DNA of 64,000 bases from Mycobacterium haemophilum DSM 44634 (GTDB lineage: Bacteria > Actinomycetota > Actinomycetes > Mycobacteriales > Mycobacteriaceae): contig NZ_CP011883.2 in assembly GCF_000340435.2 (NCBI RefSeq), forward strand, positions 1,534,687-1,598,686. The letters are read 5' to 3'. Each line of letters begins with the position of its first letter. The stretch's first letter is position 1. The notes below the pieces were generated by a model. That model ran no database searches, was not told the origin of the DNA, and was given only the letters and a program-made list of their open reading frames with translations. A program made the translations under genes and the position numbers. Positions 51,876 to 60,525 of this stretch are shown here, in pieces.

Positions 51876-54404
51876 ATGGCTAGTAAGACCGTCGCCCGCT
51901 CCGGCAACCGAACGAGCAGGTCAAAGGCCACCTCGCGAGGTGCATCCCAAAGTCGACGATCAGCGCCAGCTCGTCCCAGGGTGAGCAGGCCCGCCAAACG
52001 GCGTAATCAGTCGCTGCTCCTGGCCGCGGGGCTGACCTGCGGCCGGGCCATGCGCGCGACCTGGCTGATGGCGGCCAAGGGCACCGGTGGCGCGGCACGC
52101 TCAATTGGGCGGGCTCGCCATATCGAGCCCGGACATCGCCGCGACGGAATCGCGCTGGCGCTGCTGGGCGTTGCTGTCGTCGTCGCCGCAAGCTCCTGGT
52201 TCGACGCCGCCCGGCCGATCGGTGCGTGGGTCGACGCCGTGCTGCGGATGTTCATCGGCTCGGCCGTTGTCATGCTGCCGCTGGTCACCGCTGCCGTGGC
52301 GGTGGTGTTGATGCGAACCCAACCCCATCCCGACACGCGGCCCCGGCTGATCCTCGGTGCGACTTTGATCGCGCTGTCGTTTCTCGGCCTACGGCACCTG
52401 TGGGCGGGTTCGCCGGAAACCCCCGAGGCGCGGCGGGGCGCCGCAGGCTTCCTGGGGTTTGCCATCGGGGGACCGCTGTCGGACGGGTTGACGGCCTGGA
52501 TCGCTGCACCATTGTTGTTCATCGGCGCGCTATTCGGTCTGCTGCTGCTGACCGGAACCACGATCCGCGAGGTGCCCGACGTGCTGCGCGGCATGTTCGG
52601 TACCCGGCTTTTCCAGCGTGACTATGATGATCACGACGACGCCGGCTACGACGGCGAGTACCGATACGACGACGAAGACTTCTCCGACGGCTACTACGAC
52701 GACCCGAATACCGGGGATGTCGAGGCTGACCAAGAGCCGCCGGCCTGGCTGACGGCCGATTCCCCTGAGGTCCCGCCGCAGGACGACGTTCCCACCATTC
52801 CGGAACCCGCCGTGAAAACTGGTACCGCCAAGAGCCGTCGCGGCGCCCGATCGGCGGCGGAGCTGGAGACCCAAACACTGGACCGCGTCATCGAGGGGCC
52901 CTACACGCTGCCGTCCATGAGCCTGCTGGTGGCCGGCGATCCGCCCAAGAAACGCAGCGCCGCCAACAACCACATGGCCAGCGCTATCGGTGAGGTCCTT
53001 ACTCAGTTCAAGGTCGACGCGGCCGTCACTGGCTGTACCCGCGGACCTACCGTCACCCGCTACGAGGTCGAGCTGGGGCCCGGCGTCAAGGTGGAGAAGA
53101 TCACCGCGCTGCAGAAAAACATCGCCTATGCGGTGGCCACCGAGAGCGTCCGCATGTTGGCCCCGATCCCCGGTAAGTCCGCCGTCGGCATCGAGGTACC
53201 CAACACCGATCGCGAAACGGTGCGGCTGGCCGATGTGCTCACCGCGCCCTCGACGCGTCGTGACCACCATCCGCTAGTCATCGGGCTGGGCAAGGACATC
53301 GAAGGGGACTTCATCTCGGCCAATCTGGCCAAGATGCCGCACTTGTTGGTTGCGGGCTCCACCGGATCGGGTAAGTCGAGCTTCGTCAACTCGATGTTGG
53401 TGTCGCTGTTGACGCGTGCCACCCCGGAAGAGGTCAGGATGATCCTGATCGACCCGAAGATGGTGGAACTGACGCCGTATGACGGTATTCCGCATCTGAT
53501 CACGCCGATCATCACGCAGCCGAAGAAGGCGGCGGCCGCGCTGGCGTGGCTGGTCGAAGAGATGGAGCAGCGTTACCAGGACATGCAGGCGTCGCGGGTA
53601 CGCCACATCGACGTGTTCAACGAGAAGGTGCGGTCCGGGGAGATCACGGCCCCGCTGGGCAGCCAGCGGGTCTACCGGCCGTACCCCTACATCTTGGCCA
53701 TTGTCGACGAGCTGGCCGACCTGATGATGACCGCGCCGCGTGACGTCGAAGACGCCATCGTGCGGATCACGCAAAAGGCGCGGGCAGCCGGCATCCATCT
53801 GGTTTTGGCCACCCAGCGCCCGTCGGTCGACGTGGTCACCGGGCTCATCAAGACCAACGTGCCGTCCCGGCTGGCGTTTGCGACGTCATCGCTCACCGAT
53901 AGCCGGGTGATCCTGGACCAAGCGGGCGCGGAAAAACTGATCGGCATGGGCGACGGCCTGTTCCTGCCGATGGGCGCCAGCAAACCGGTCCGGTTGCAGG
54001 GTGCGTTCATCACCGACGAGGAGATCCACGCCGTCGTCACCGCCTGCAAGGACCAGGCCGAACCCGAATACACCGAGGGGGTTACCACCGCCAAGCCAAC
54101 CGGCGAACGCACTGACGTCGACCCCGACATCGGCGATGACATGGATGTGTTCCTGCAAGCCGTGGAGTTGGTGGTCTCTAGCCAGTTCGGGTCCACCTCG
54201 ATGCTGCAGCGCAAGCTACGGGTGGGGTTCGCCAAGGCCGGCCGGTTGATGGATCTGATGGAGACCCGCAGCATCGTGGGGCCCAGCGAAGGATCCAAGG
54301 CCCGCGAGGTGCTGGTGAAGCCTGACGAGCTGGCGGCCACGTTGGCGCTGATCCGGGGCTCCGGGGCGGCATCAGCCAACGCCGACGGGTCCGACGAAGA
54401 CTAG
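51876..54404 (+). CDS. ftsK: DNA translocase FtsK
   Basis: Septal DNA pump that clears chromosome ends and activates dimer resolution at dif. The 842-aa protein has a basic N-terminus (MASKTVARSGNRTSRSKA), four membrane helices between about residues 85 and 230, an acidic Asp/Tyr-rich linker (YDDHDDAGYDGEYRYDDEDF), the RecA-like motor with Walker A AGSTGSGKSS and Walker B DELADLMM, and the C-terminal gamma winged helix (QLVVSSQFGSTSM-like, MLQRKLRVGFAKAGRLMD). ATG 51876 matches the orthologue. The frame is open further upstream from 51747, but that part lacks homology. Confidence 0.95.
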   Translation: MASKTVARSGNRTSRSKATSRGASQSRRSAPARPRVSRPAKRRNQSLLLAAGLTCGRAMRATWLMAAKGTGGAARSIGRARHIEPGHRRDGIALALLGVAVVVAASSWFDAARPIGAWVDAVLRMFIGSAVVMLPLVTAAVAVVLMRTQPHPDTRPRLILGATLIALSFLGLRHLWAGSPETPEARRGAAGFLGFAIGGPLSDGLTAWIAAPLLFIGALFGLLLLTGTTIREVPDVLRGMFGTRLFQRDYDDHDDAGYDGEYRYDDEDFSDGYYDDPNTGDVEADQEPPAWLTADSPEVPPQDDVPTIPEPAVKTGTAKSRRGARSAAELETQTLDRVIEGPYTLPSMSLLVAGDPPKKRSAANNHMASAIGEVLTQFKVDAAVTGCTRGPTVTRYEVELGPGVKVEKITALQKNIAYAVATESVRMLAPIPGKSAVGIEVPNTDRETVRLADVLTAPSTRRDHHPLVIGLGKDIEGDFISANLAKMPHLLVAGSTGSGKSSFVNSMLVSLLTRATPEEVRMILIDPKMVELTPYDGIPHLITPIITQPKKAAAALAWLVEEMEQRYQDMQASRVRHIDVFNEKVRSGEITAPLGSQRVYRPYPYILAIVDELADLMMTAPRDVEDAIVRITQKARAAGIHLVLATQRPSVDVVTGLIKTNVPSRLAFATSSLTDSRVILDQAGAEKLIGMGDGLFLPMGASKPVRLQGAFITDEEIHAVVTACKDQAEPEYTEGVTTAKPTGERTDVDPDIGDDMDVFLQAVELVVSSQFGSTSMLQRKLRVGFAKAGRLMDLMETRSIVGPSEGSKAREVLVKPDELAATLALIRGSGAASANADGSDED

Positions 54405-54441
54405 TGGTGATCGCCAGCGCGGCGAAGCCGGGCGCAGCGGG
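54404..54441 (+). repeat. Dispersed repeat family Q, copy after ftsK
   Basis: TAGTGGTGATCGCCAGCGCG then GCGAAGCCGGGCGCAGCGGG, fused to the ftsK stop and ending at the argA stop. The core GCGCGGCGAAGCCGGGCGC is identical to the copy at 60003-60050, and matches with small changes the minus-strand tandem copies at 12510-12616. Confidence 0.8.
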
Positions 54442-54975
54442 TCACAGCACCAGCAGCATGCGGGAGTTGCCCAGGGTGTTCGGTTTGACGTAGCTCAGAT
54501 CCAGGAACTCAGCGACCCCGATGTCGTAGGACCGACACATCTCTTCGAACACCTCGGCGGTCACCGGGGTGCCTTCTATCTCGGTGAACCCGTGTTGGCT
54601 GAAGAACTCGGTTTCAAAGGTCAACACGAACAGCCGCTCCAACTGCAGCTCGCGGGCGACTTCGAGCAGTCGATTCACGATCGCGCGGCCGACACCGTGG
54701 CCGGTCATGGCGGGGTCGACGGCGACAGTACGGATTTCGCCGAGGTCAGACCACAACACGTGCAACGCCCCGCAGCCGACTATTTTTTTCGGGTTGTCTG
54801 GGTCGCTGGGGTGTTCGGCCACCCAGAATTCCTGCACGGCTTCATAGAGCGTCACGAGGTTCTTTTCCAGCAGGATCTTTCCCGCATAGGTGTCGACGAG
54901 TTGTTTGATCGCCGGGACATCGGAGGTTCGTGCGCGCCGGACCACCACGAGGTGATCCTGTGAGCTTTTGGTCAC
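54442..54975 (-). CDS. argA: Amino-acid N-acetyltransferase (N-acetylglutamate synthase)
   Basis: GNAT enzyme that acetylates glutamate (or glutamine) for arginine synthesis. The 177-aa protein contains VRRARTSDVPAIKQLVDTYAGKILLEKNLVTLYE, GEIRTVAVDPAMTGHGVGRAIVNRLL (the acetyl-CoA loop) and SYDIGVAEFLDLSYVKPNTLGNSRM. It lacks the amino-acid kinase domain of classical ArgA, as in M. tuberculosis Rv2747. GTG at 54975 is preceded closely by GATACTGTT, a -10-like element, so the mRNA may be leaderless; an ATG six codons upstream is also open. Confidence 0.92.
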   Translation of the reverse strand: MTKSSQDHLVVVRRARTSDVPAIKQLVDTYAGKILLEKNLVTLYEAVQEFWVAEHPSDPDNPKKIVGCGALHVLWSDLGEIRTVAVDPAMTGHGVGRAIVNRLLEVARELQLERLFVLTFETEFFSQHGFTEIEGTPVTAEVFEEMCRSYDIGVAEFLDLSYVKPNTLGNSRMLLVL

Positions 54976-55032
54976 GGCTAACAGTATCGACATCAGGGAC
55001 GCACCAGCTGGTCAACCGTTATTCTGTTTGCC

Positions 55033-55641
55033 GTGTCGGGGCAGCCTCAAACGGGTCCGATGGTAGGCCGTGCCCGGATCGCTAACCTCGCCAATATCCT
55101 GACTGGCTTGCGGCTGGTGTTGGTCCCGATTTTTCTGGTCGCCTTGTTCGCTGGGAATGGCCACGAAATCGCCGGCCGGCTCGCGGCTTTCGTGATCTTC
55201 ACGGTTGCTTGCATTACCGATCGGTTGGACGGCCTGTTGGCCCGCAACTACGGCATGGCGACCGAATTCGGCGCGTTCGTCGATCCGATCGCGGACAAGA
55301 CTCTGATCGGGGCGGCGCTGATCGGACTGTCGATGCTCGGTGACCTGCCGTGGTGGATCACGGTACTGATCATGACCCGCGAGCTCGGGGTGACGTTGTT
55401 GCGGTTGGCTGTCATCCACCGTGGGGTCATTCCGGCCAGTTGGGGCGGCAAACTCAAGACTGTGGTCCAGGCCGTGGCGATCGGCCTGTTCGTGCTGCCT
55501 TTGACGCACCTGTCGGGACTGTTCCACGTGGCGGCATCGGTGGTAATGGCCGCCGCGATCGTGCTCACGGTGGTCACCGGTGTCGACTACGTGGCGGGGG
55601 CGATCAGAGCGGTCCGGGACGTTCGCCGGACAGCCAACTGA
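55033..55641 (+). CDS. pgsA3: CDP-alcohol phosphatidyltransferase, PgsA3
   Basis: A 202-aa integral membrane phosphatidylglycerophosphate synthase-type enzyme. The CDP-alcohol motif is visible as TDRLDGLLARNYGMATEFGAFVDPIADK (D-G-x2-A-R-x8-G-x3-D-x3-D). Six hydrophobic helices fit the family. It makes phosphatidylglycerol phosphate or a related phospholipid. GTG start. Upstream of clgR, as in M. tuberculosis Rv2746c. Confidence 0.92.
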   Translation: MSGQPQTGPMVGRARIANLANILTGLRLVLVPIFLVALFAGNGHEIAGRLAAFVIFTVACITDRLDGLLARNYGMATEFGAFVDPIADKTLIGAALIGLSMLGDLPWWITVLIMTRELGVTLLRLAVIHRGVIPASWGGKLKTVVQAVAIGLFVLPLTHLSGLFHVAASVVMAAAIVLTVVTGVDYVAGAIRAVRDVRRTAN

Positions 55642-55677
55642 GATCGCGGGAACCACACCACGGCGGCCCGCGTTCAC

Positions 55678-55738
55678 CTAGTGGCGATCGCGACCGCGGC
55701 GAAGTCACGCGAAGCGGGTTGCCACCATCGCCTAGTGA
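55678..55738 (+). repeat. Dispersed repeat family Q, diverged palindromic copy
   Basis: CTAGTGGCGATCGCGACCGC at one end and CACCATCGCCTAG at the other form complementary arms, with GCGGCGAAGTCACGCGAAGCGG between. It is a diverged member of family Q with preserved terminal inverted repeats, lying just before clgR. Confidence 0.65.
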
Positions 55739-55761
55739 CTGACCGGACGAAGGAGAGCACG

Positions 55762-56100
55762 ATGGCGTCATTGGTGCGTGAGGTCGTTGGCGACGTGCTG
55801 CGCCGGGCGCGGACTGCACAGGGCCGCACGCTGCGCGAGGTGTCGGATTCCGCGCGGGTGAGCCTCGGTTATCTCTCGGAGGTTGAGCGCGGCCGCAAGG
55901 AGCCCTCCAGTGAGTTGCTCAACGCGATTTGCGACGCGTTGGAGGTGCCGCTGTCAGAGCTGCTTATCGACGCCGGCGAGCGGATGGCGCACGCGGAACG
56001 CGCGGCCCGGACCGCGCCAAGTAGCGCGCCAAGCGGCGCCACCATCGACGCCAGCACCAAGGTCGTCATTCCTCCGGTGGCGTCGTTGGTGGTGGCGTGA
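55762..56100 (+). CDS. clgR: Transcriptional activator ClgR
   Basis: XRE-family HTH regulator (112 aa) that in mycobacteria and corynebacteria activates clp protease genes and the psp operon under envelope stress. HTH: GRTLREVSDSARVSLGYLSEVERGRKEPSSELLNAICDAL. The C-terminal ASTKVVIPPVASLVVA ends in hydrophobic residues, matching the known ClpP-dependent turnover signal of ClgR. ATG 55762 chosen by homology (MASLVREVVGDVLRRAR). First gene of the clgR-pspA-pspM cluster. Confidence 0.94.
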   Translation: MASLVREVVGDVLRRARTAQGRTLREVSDSARVSLGYLSEVERGRKEPSSELLNAICDALEVPLSELLIDAGERMAHAERAARTAPSSAPSGATIDASTKVVIPPVASLVVA

Positions 56101-56231
56101 ACGCGGCCAACTGCCGGGCCGTCGGATTGGGGTTGCCAGGGGTGGGGAGATCCGCGCTGACCCGATAAATTGAGCGTCAGGGTAAGCGCGGTGTCTATCC
56201 GGCACATAAGAAACGAAGGCGGAGCTAAGTC

Positions 56232-57062
56232 ATGGCCAATCCGTTCGTGAAAGCGTGGAAGTACATCATGGCGCTGTTTAACGCCAAGATCGACGAGCAC
56301 GCAGACCCCAAGGTGCAGATTCAGCAGGCCATTGAGGAAGCACAGCGCACCCACCAGGCGCTGACCCAACAGGCGGCGCAGGTGATCGGCAACCAGCGGC
56401 AACTAGAGATGCGGCTCAACCGGCAGCTGGCGGACATCGAAAAGCTCCAGGTCAACGTGCGCCAGGCGCTGACGTTGGTGGACCAGGCCACTGCCGCAGG
56501 GGACGCCGCCAAGGCCACCGAATACAACAACGCCGCCGAGGCGTTCGCGGCCCAACTGGTAACCGCCGAACAGAGCGTCGAGGACCTCAAGGCGTTGCAC
56601 GACCAGGCGCTGAGCGCGGCGGCTCAGGCCAAAAAGGCGGTCGAACAGAACGCGATGGTGCTGCAGCAAAAGATTGCGGAGCGCACCAAGCTGCTGAGCC
56701 AACTCGAGCAGGCGAAGATGCAGGAGCAGGTCAGCGCCTCGCTGCGGTCGATGAGTGAGATCGCCGCGCCCGGCAACACCCCAACCCTCGACGAGGTGCG
56801 GGAAAAGATCGAACGTCGGTACGCCAACGCGCTCGGTGCGGCCGAGCTGGCGAAGGGCTCCGTGCAGGGTCGCATGATCGAGGTCGAACAGGCCAGCGTG
56901 CAGATGGCTGGCCATTCGCGGCTAGAGCAGATCCGCGCGTCGATGCGTGGCCAAGCTCTGCCGACGGGCGGTAGCGCTGCGTCGCCCGAAGGCACCCCAG
57001 CTGCTCCCGCGGCCAACCAGGCCAGCGACGGGCACGTTGCCGAGAAACCCCTCGGTCAGTAA
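56232..57062 (+). CDS. pspA: Phage shock protein A homologue (35-kDa antigen)
   Basis: A 276-aa peripheral membrane protein that assembles on stressed membranes. N-terminal amphipathic MANPFVKAWKYIMALFNAKI then long coiled coils (residues 25-220; QAAQVIGNQRQLEMRLNRQLADIEKLQ). The low-complexity tail is Ala/Pro-rich. It is the PspA/IM30 orthologue Rv2744c, dominant serological antigen of several mycobacteria. GGCGGAGCT upstream is the ribosome-binding site. Controlled with clgR. Confidence 0.94.
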   Translation: MANPFVKAWKYIMALFNAKIDEHADPKVQIQQAIEEAQRTHQALTQQAAQVIGNQRQLEMRLNRQLADIEKLQVNVRQALTLVDQATAAGDAAKATEYNNAAEAFAAQLVTAEQSVEDLKALHDQALSAAAQAKKAVEQNAMVLQQKIAERTKLLSQLEQAKMQEQVSASLRSMSEIAAPGNTPTLDEVREKIERRYANALGAAELAKGSVQGRMIEVEQASVQMAGHSRLEQIRASMRGQALPTGGSAASPEGTPAAPAANQASDGHVAEKPLGQ

Positions 57063-57092
57063 GCAACGCGGGCGGTCTGAGATGGCGCTGAG

Positions 57093-57911
57093 GTGGCCGT
57101 GAACGGGGGCCAGCGTGGGCGGTGGCGCGCGTTGTTATGGCGTGGACTGGACACCGCCACCGATTTGTCCGATTTGGTCGCCCAAAAGATCAGCGCCGCG
57201 TCGGATCCGCGTGCCCGCCTGCTACGCCGTCGCCGCCGCGCGTTGCGGTGGGGCTTGATCTTCGGTTTCGGGTGCCTGTTTTGGGGTGTGGTGACGGCGT
57301 TACTGGCGGCCTGGGGCTGGTTTGCGTTGCTGCTGCAGATCACCGGCTTCGTCGCGGTGGTACAGGCCATTCCGGCGACGTTGCTGCTGCTTCGCTACCG
57401 CTGGCTGCGGTCGGAGCCGCTGCCGACGCGGCGGGCAGGCGGAGTTCGGCGGTTACCGCCACCCGGTTCGGCGGCCCGACCTGCGATGTCGGCGCTGGGC
57501 GCCTCCGAACGCGGGTTCTTTTCGTTGTTGGGTGTGATGGAGCGGGGCGAGATGTTGCCCGCGGCCGAAATCCGTGACTTGACCGCCGCGGCTAACCAGA
57601 CTTCGGTGGCGATGGCGGCCACCGCCGCCCAGGTGGTGTCGATGGAGCGGGCGGTTCGCTCTTGCGAATCATCGCGGTCTTATCTGGTCCCCACCATTAA
57701 TGCGTTCACCGCGCAGTTGAGCGCCGGTGTTCGTCAGTACAACGAAATGGTCACCGCCGCAGCGCAATTGGTATCTTCGGCGAACGGCGGTGCCGGTTCG
57801 CCGGCGCCGGGTTCGCAGCAGCGCTACCGCGAGGAGCTGGTCGGCGCTACTGATCGTCTGGCCGGTTGGGCGCAGGCGTTCGACGAACTCGGCGGAATGC
57901 CGCGGCGTTAG
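57093..57911 (+). CDS. pspM: Membrane protein PspM (Psp operon partner)
   Basis: A 272-aa protein with an Arg-rich N-terminal segment (RLLRRRRRALRWG) and two membrane helices about residues 50-95 (LIFGFGCLFWGVVTALLAAW, GFVAVVQAIPATLLLL), followed by a helical cytoplasmic domain. It is the Rv2743c orthologue, which interacts with PspA to localise and limit the Psp response in M. tuberculosis (recalled from the literature). 30 bp after pspA; no separate promoter obvious. Confidence 0.88.
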   Translation: MAVNGGQRGRWRALLWRGLDTATDLSDLVAQKISAASDPRARLLRRRRRALRWGLIFGFGCLFWGVVTALLAAWGWFALLLQITGFVAVVQAIPATLLLLRYRWLRSEPLPTRRAGGVRRLPPPGSAARPAMSALGASERGFFSLLGVMERGEMLPAAEIRDLTAAANQTSVAMAATAAQVVSMERAVRSCESSRSYLVPTINAFTAQLSAGVRQYNEMVTAAAQLVSSANGGAGSPAPGSQQRYREELVGATDRLAGWAQAFDELGGMPRR

Positions 57912-57917
57912 ACAGGG

Positions 57918-58316
57918 TTAGTCCTTGGGTCGTGGGCCGTAGCGCTCGATGTATGCCTGGTGGATGTGGGCGTCGCGCTTGCGGGCGAGTTCGTCGACGA
58001 GCTCGGGGTCCAGGTTGTGCACGCCCAGCATGTGACGGCGCCATATTTTGTTGAGCGCATGCGAGAAGTACACGAACGGAATGAGGATCGGCAACGTCAT
58101 GCTCAAGTGGACGTCGAGCGTCGTCGGGATCAACCAGAACGGTGCGAGCACCAGCACAGCCGGAACCGCGACCCGGATCATCATCCGGGCGGCAGCGCCT
58201 TTGCCGGCCAAATCGCCCTGCACCCAGTCCCGCATCGAGTCAGGCAACCGTCCCCCATAGCAGTAGCGGACGTATTGCAGCGCGTTGGGCTTGGTGCGGG
58301 CGGGCTTGTCGCTCAT
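57918..58316 (-). CDS. DUF5313-like small membrane protein
   Basis: A 132-aa protein starting MSDKPARTKPNALQYVRYCY, with two hydrophobic segments (VAVPAVLVLAPFWLIPTTL and MTLPILIPFVYFSHALN). It ends with a charged tail (ELARKRDAHIHQAYIERYGP). This is the DUF5313 layout of mycobacteria. It starts 2 bp after the ephG stop, so ephG and this gene are an operon. H37Rv annotates Rv2742c on the opposite strand here; the minus-strand frame looks better supported because of its membrane segments and operon position. Confidence 0.78.
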   Translation of the reverse strand: MSDKPARTKPNALQYVRYCYGGRLPDSMRDWVQGDLAGKGAAARMMIRVAVPAVLVLAPFWLIPTTLDVHLSMTLPILIPFVYFSHALNKIWRRHMLGVHNLDPELVDELARKRDAHIHQAYIERYGPRPKD

Positions 58317-58318
58317 GG

Positions 58319-58759
58319 TTAGAACGTTGCCTTTAGCGACGGGATCGCCAGCGCGGCCAGGCCGCGCACGGTCGCCTTGAACAGGTCGAAGAAATCGAAG
58401 TAGTCCCGCCACAACGTGATTCGCCCGTTGTGCACTTCGAACACGCCGCAGACCCAGAATTGAACCCGCAGCGGGCCGACAATCACCGCGTCGGCGCGTT
58501 CGCAGAGCACCGCGTCGCCATCAGCGACAATCCGGTGGATCTTTATCTCGAACCCGATACGGCCTGCCATCTTGCGCCACAGCGTGATCGTTTTGTTGCT
58601 GCCATGGATTGTCGGCAGTCCGACGTTCTGGTAGACGAGGTTGTCGTCCAACGCCGCGTCCGCGGTTTCGTAATCCTCGTCCTGCAGGGCGGTCAAGAAA
58701 ACCTCGACCGTGCGAACGTTCTCAGCACTTGGGGCAGATGTCCCGGTCAGCTCGGCCAT
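58319..58759 (-). CDS. ephG: Limonene-1,2-epoxide hydrolase family protein EphG
   Basis: A 146-aa epoxide hydrolase of the LEH cone fold. Catalytic Asp/Arg/Asp of the family can be placed in TLWRKMAGR and CERADAVIVG and WRDYFD. M. tuberculosis Rv2740 hydrolyses fatty and sterol epoxides in vitro. ATG at 58759 (MAELTGTSAPSAENVRTVEV). The frame is open far upstream on the minus strand, but that part is antisense to the glycosyltransferase. PE_PGRS47, which lies next to ephG in H37Rv, is absent. Confidence 0.9.
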   Translation of the reverse strand: MAELTGTSAPSAENVRTVEVFLTALQDEDYETADAALDDNLVYQNVGLPTIHGSNKTITLWRKMAGRIGFEIKIHRIVADGDAVLCERADAVIVGPLRVQFWVCGVFEVHNGRITLWRDYFDFFDLFKATVRGLAALAIPSLKATF

Positions 58760-58831
58760 GGCTGCCAGCCTAGGCGAAGCATGGCAGCAACGGCGCAGGG
58801 CCGCTAGGGCCGCTATGGCAGGGTAGGGCGG

Positions 58832-59998
58832 ATGCGCGTCGCCGTGGTCGCCGGGCCAGATCCCGGGCACTCGTTTCCCGCGATCGCGCTGTGTCAACGC
58901 TTCGCCGACGCGGGGGACACGCCCACCCTGTTCACCGGAGTGGAGCGCGTCGACATCGCTCGCGCCGCCGGTGTCGAGACCGCCCTGCTGGACGGGCTCG
59001 CGGCCATCGATGACGATGTCGATGCCGGGGCCAGAATCCACGGGCGGGCCGCGCAGATGGCCGTGCTCAACGTGCCAGCGCTGCGCGACTTGGCACCTGA
59101 TCTGGTGGTATCCGACGTCATCACCGCGGCTGGTGGTATGGCTGCTGAGCTGCTGGGGATCCCGTGGATCGAACTCAACCCGCATCCGCTGTACCTGCCG
59201 TCCAAGGGTCTGCCGCCGATAGGCAGCGGGCTGGCACCCGGCACCGGTATTCGCGGCCGGATGCGAGACGCCACCATGCGGGTGCTCACCGCGCGGTCCT
59301 GGCGTGCCGGCCTGCGACAGCGGGCGACGGTCCGGGTGCAGATCGGATTGCCGGCCCGCGACCCCGGGCCGCTGCGACGGCTGATCGCCACGCTGCCCGC
59401 GCTGGAGGTCCCTCGCCCAGACTGGCCGGCGCAGGCCGTGGTGGTGGGTCCGTTGCACTTCGAGCCGACCGACCGGGTGCTGCAGATCCCTTCCGGCTCC
59501 GGGCCGGTGGTGGTCGTGGCACCGTCCACGGCGTTGACTGGGACATCGGGCATGGCGCAGACCGCTTTGGACGCTCTGGTGCCCGGTGACACGCTGCCAT
59601 CGGGGTCGCGCGTGGTGGTGTCTCGGCTGAACGGTCCCGATCTGACGGTGCCGCCCTGGGCGGTGGCTGGGTTGGGACACCAAGCGAAGCTGTTGACGCA
59701 TGCCGACGTGGTGATCTGCGGCGGCGGTCACGGGATGGTCGCCAAAGCGCTGTTGGCCGGGGTGCCGCTGGTGGTGGTTCCTGGTGGCGGGGATCAATGG
59801 GAGATGGCCAATCGGGTGGTGCGGCAGGGCAGCGCGCAATTGATTCGGCCGTTGACCGCTGCGGCGCTGGTAGCCGCGGTTAACCAGGTGCTGTCGTCGC
59901 CGGGATATCGCGAGGCCGCACAACGAGCCGCTGTCAGCATCGCTGGGGTCGCCGATCCGGTCCGGGTGTGCCACGAAGCGCTGGCGCTCGCCGGGTAA
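58832..59998 (+). CDS. MGT-family UDP/macrolide glycosyltransferase-like protein
   Basis: A 388-aa GT-B glycosyltransferase: N-terminal MRVAVVAGPDPGHSFPAIALCQRFADAGD, and the C-terminal nucleotide-sugar motif VVICGGGHGMVAKALLAGVPLVVVPGGGDQWEMANRV (UGT signature). Acceptor unknown; the family modifies polyketides, lipids or antibiotics. Matches H37Rv Rv2739c. No signal peptide. It is 73 bp downstream and divergent from ephG. Confidence 0.87.
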   Translation: MRVAVVAGPDPGHSFPAIALCQRFADAGDTPTLFTGVERVDIARAAGVETALLDGLAAIDDDVDAGARIHGRAAQMAVLNVPALRDLAPDLVVSDVITAAGGMAAELLGIPWIELNPHPLYLPSKGLPPIGSGLAPGTGIRGRMRDATMRVLTARSWRAGLRQRATVRVQIGLPARDPGPLRRLIATLPALEVPRPDWPAQAVVVGPLHFEPTDRVLQIPSGSGPVVVVAPSTALTGTSGMAQTALDALVPGDTLPSGSRVVVSRLNGPDLTVPPWAVAGLGHQAKLLTHADVVICGGGHGMVAKALLAGVPLVVVPGGGDQWEMANRVVRQGSAQLIRPLTAAALVAAVNQVLSSPGYREAAQRAAVSIAGVADPVRVCHEALALAG

Positions 59999-60002
59999 CT
60001 GG

Positions 60003-60050
60003 CTAGTGATGGTCGCAAGCGCGGCGAAGCCGGGCGCAGCGGGTCATCAC
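60003..60050 (+). repeat. Dispersed repeat family Q, copy after the glycosyltransferase
   Basis: CTAGTGATGGTCGCAAGCGC then GGCGAAGCCGGGCGCAGCGG. The 19-base core GCGCGGCGAAGCCGGGCGC equals that at 54404-54441. It lies directly after a gene stop, like that copy. Confidence 0.8.
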
Positions 60051-60066
60051 CGTCGACCTGGGTAAG

Positions 60067-60270
60067 TTGGCTGGCGTGCGGCTGACGGAATTCCACCAGC
60101 GAGTGGTCCTGCGATTCGGCGCCGCCTACGGCACGTCTGTGCTGGTCGATCATGTGCTGACGGGCTTCGACGGCCGTACCGCCGCCCAGGCGATCGAAGA
60201 CGGTGTTGAGCCCCGCGACGTCTGGCGGGCGTTGTGCGTCGACTTCGACGTGCCCCGCGATCAGTGGTGA
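60067..60270 (+). CDS. DUF3046 family small protein
   Basis: A 67-aa actinobacterial protein: VRLTEFHQRVVLRFGAAYGT, VLTGFDGRTAAQAIEDGVEPRDVWRALC, ending FDVPRDQW. The family is conserved next to recA in actinobacteria (Rv2738c) and its function is unknown. TTG at 60067 gives the length closest to the M. tuberculosis protein; GTG at 60076 is an alternative. Confidence 0.85.
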   Translation: MAGVRLTEFHQRVVLRFGAAYGTSVLVDHVLTGFDGRTAAQAIEDGVEPRDVWRALCVDFDVPRDQW

Positions 60271-60301
60271 GGTTGCTTTCGGATTGAGTGTGCGCTCACG
60301 G

Positions 60302-60360
60302 TTTTGAGTGTGCGTCCAGGGCGGTAAATCGGCGCGAAATCGCGCCCTCAGCGCACACTC
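60302..60360. repeat. Dispersed palindromic repeat, family P, copy 2
   Basis: TTTGAGTGTGCGTCCAGGGC and CTCAGCGCACACTC, nearly the copy at 11206-11264, with GGCGCGAAATCGCGCC in the centre as a perfect inner hairpin. It precedes the recA promoter, so it may insulate recA from the upstream gene. Confidence 0.7.
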
Positions 60361-60403
60361 GACGCGGGCTCGCGGACTGTTGAAACGGCGTGTCGAACGT
60401 GAA

Positions 60404-60419
60404 TCGAACAGATGTTCGG
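60404..60419 (+). promoter_or_regulatory. LexA SOS box upstream of recA
   Basis: TCGAACAGATGTTCGG matches the mycobacterial SOS box TCGAAC-N4-GTTCGA with one mismatch in the last base. It lies about 107 bp before the recA start, so recA (and recX) should be LexA-repressed and DNA-damage inducible. A partial TCGAACGTG copy is seen a few bases before it. Confidence 0.85.
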
Positions 60420-60525
60420 CTACTGTGATGGTTATTCGGCGATGTCGACTTGTCGGTGGCCTTCTCTAGTGTCACGGCCAACCGACCAATACCGGTCACC
60501 GAGCACCGACTACAGGAGAAGCAAC

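Noticed and set aside
57960..58322. Plus-strand frame at the Rv2742c position
   Set aside because: His/Arg/Glu-rich composition typical of antisense frames; the minus-strand DUF5313-like protein has membrane segments and operon context. Kept as a finding because it is disputed.
58760..59974. Extension of the ephG frame to 551 codons
   Set aside because: The extra part is antisense to the glycosyltransferase and His/Arg/Pro-rich; the ephG homologue starts at 58759.
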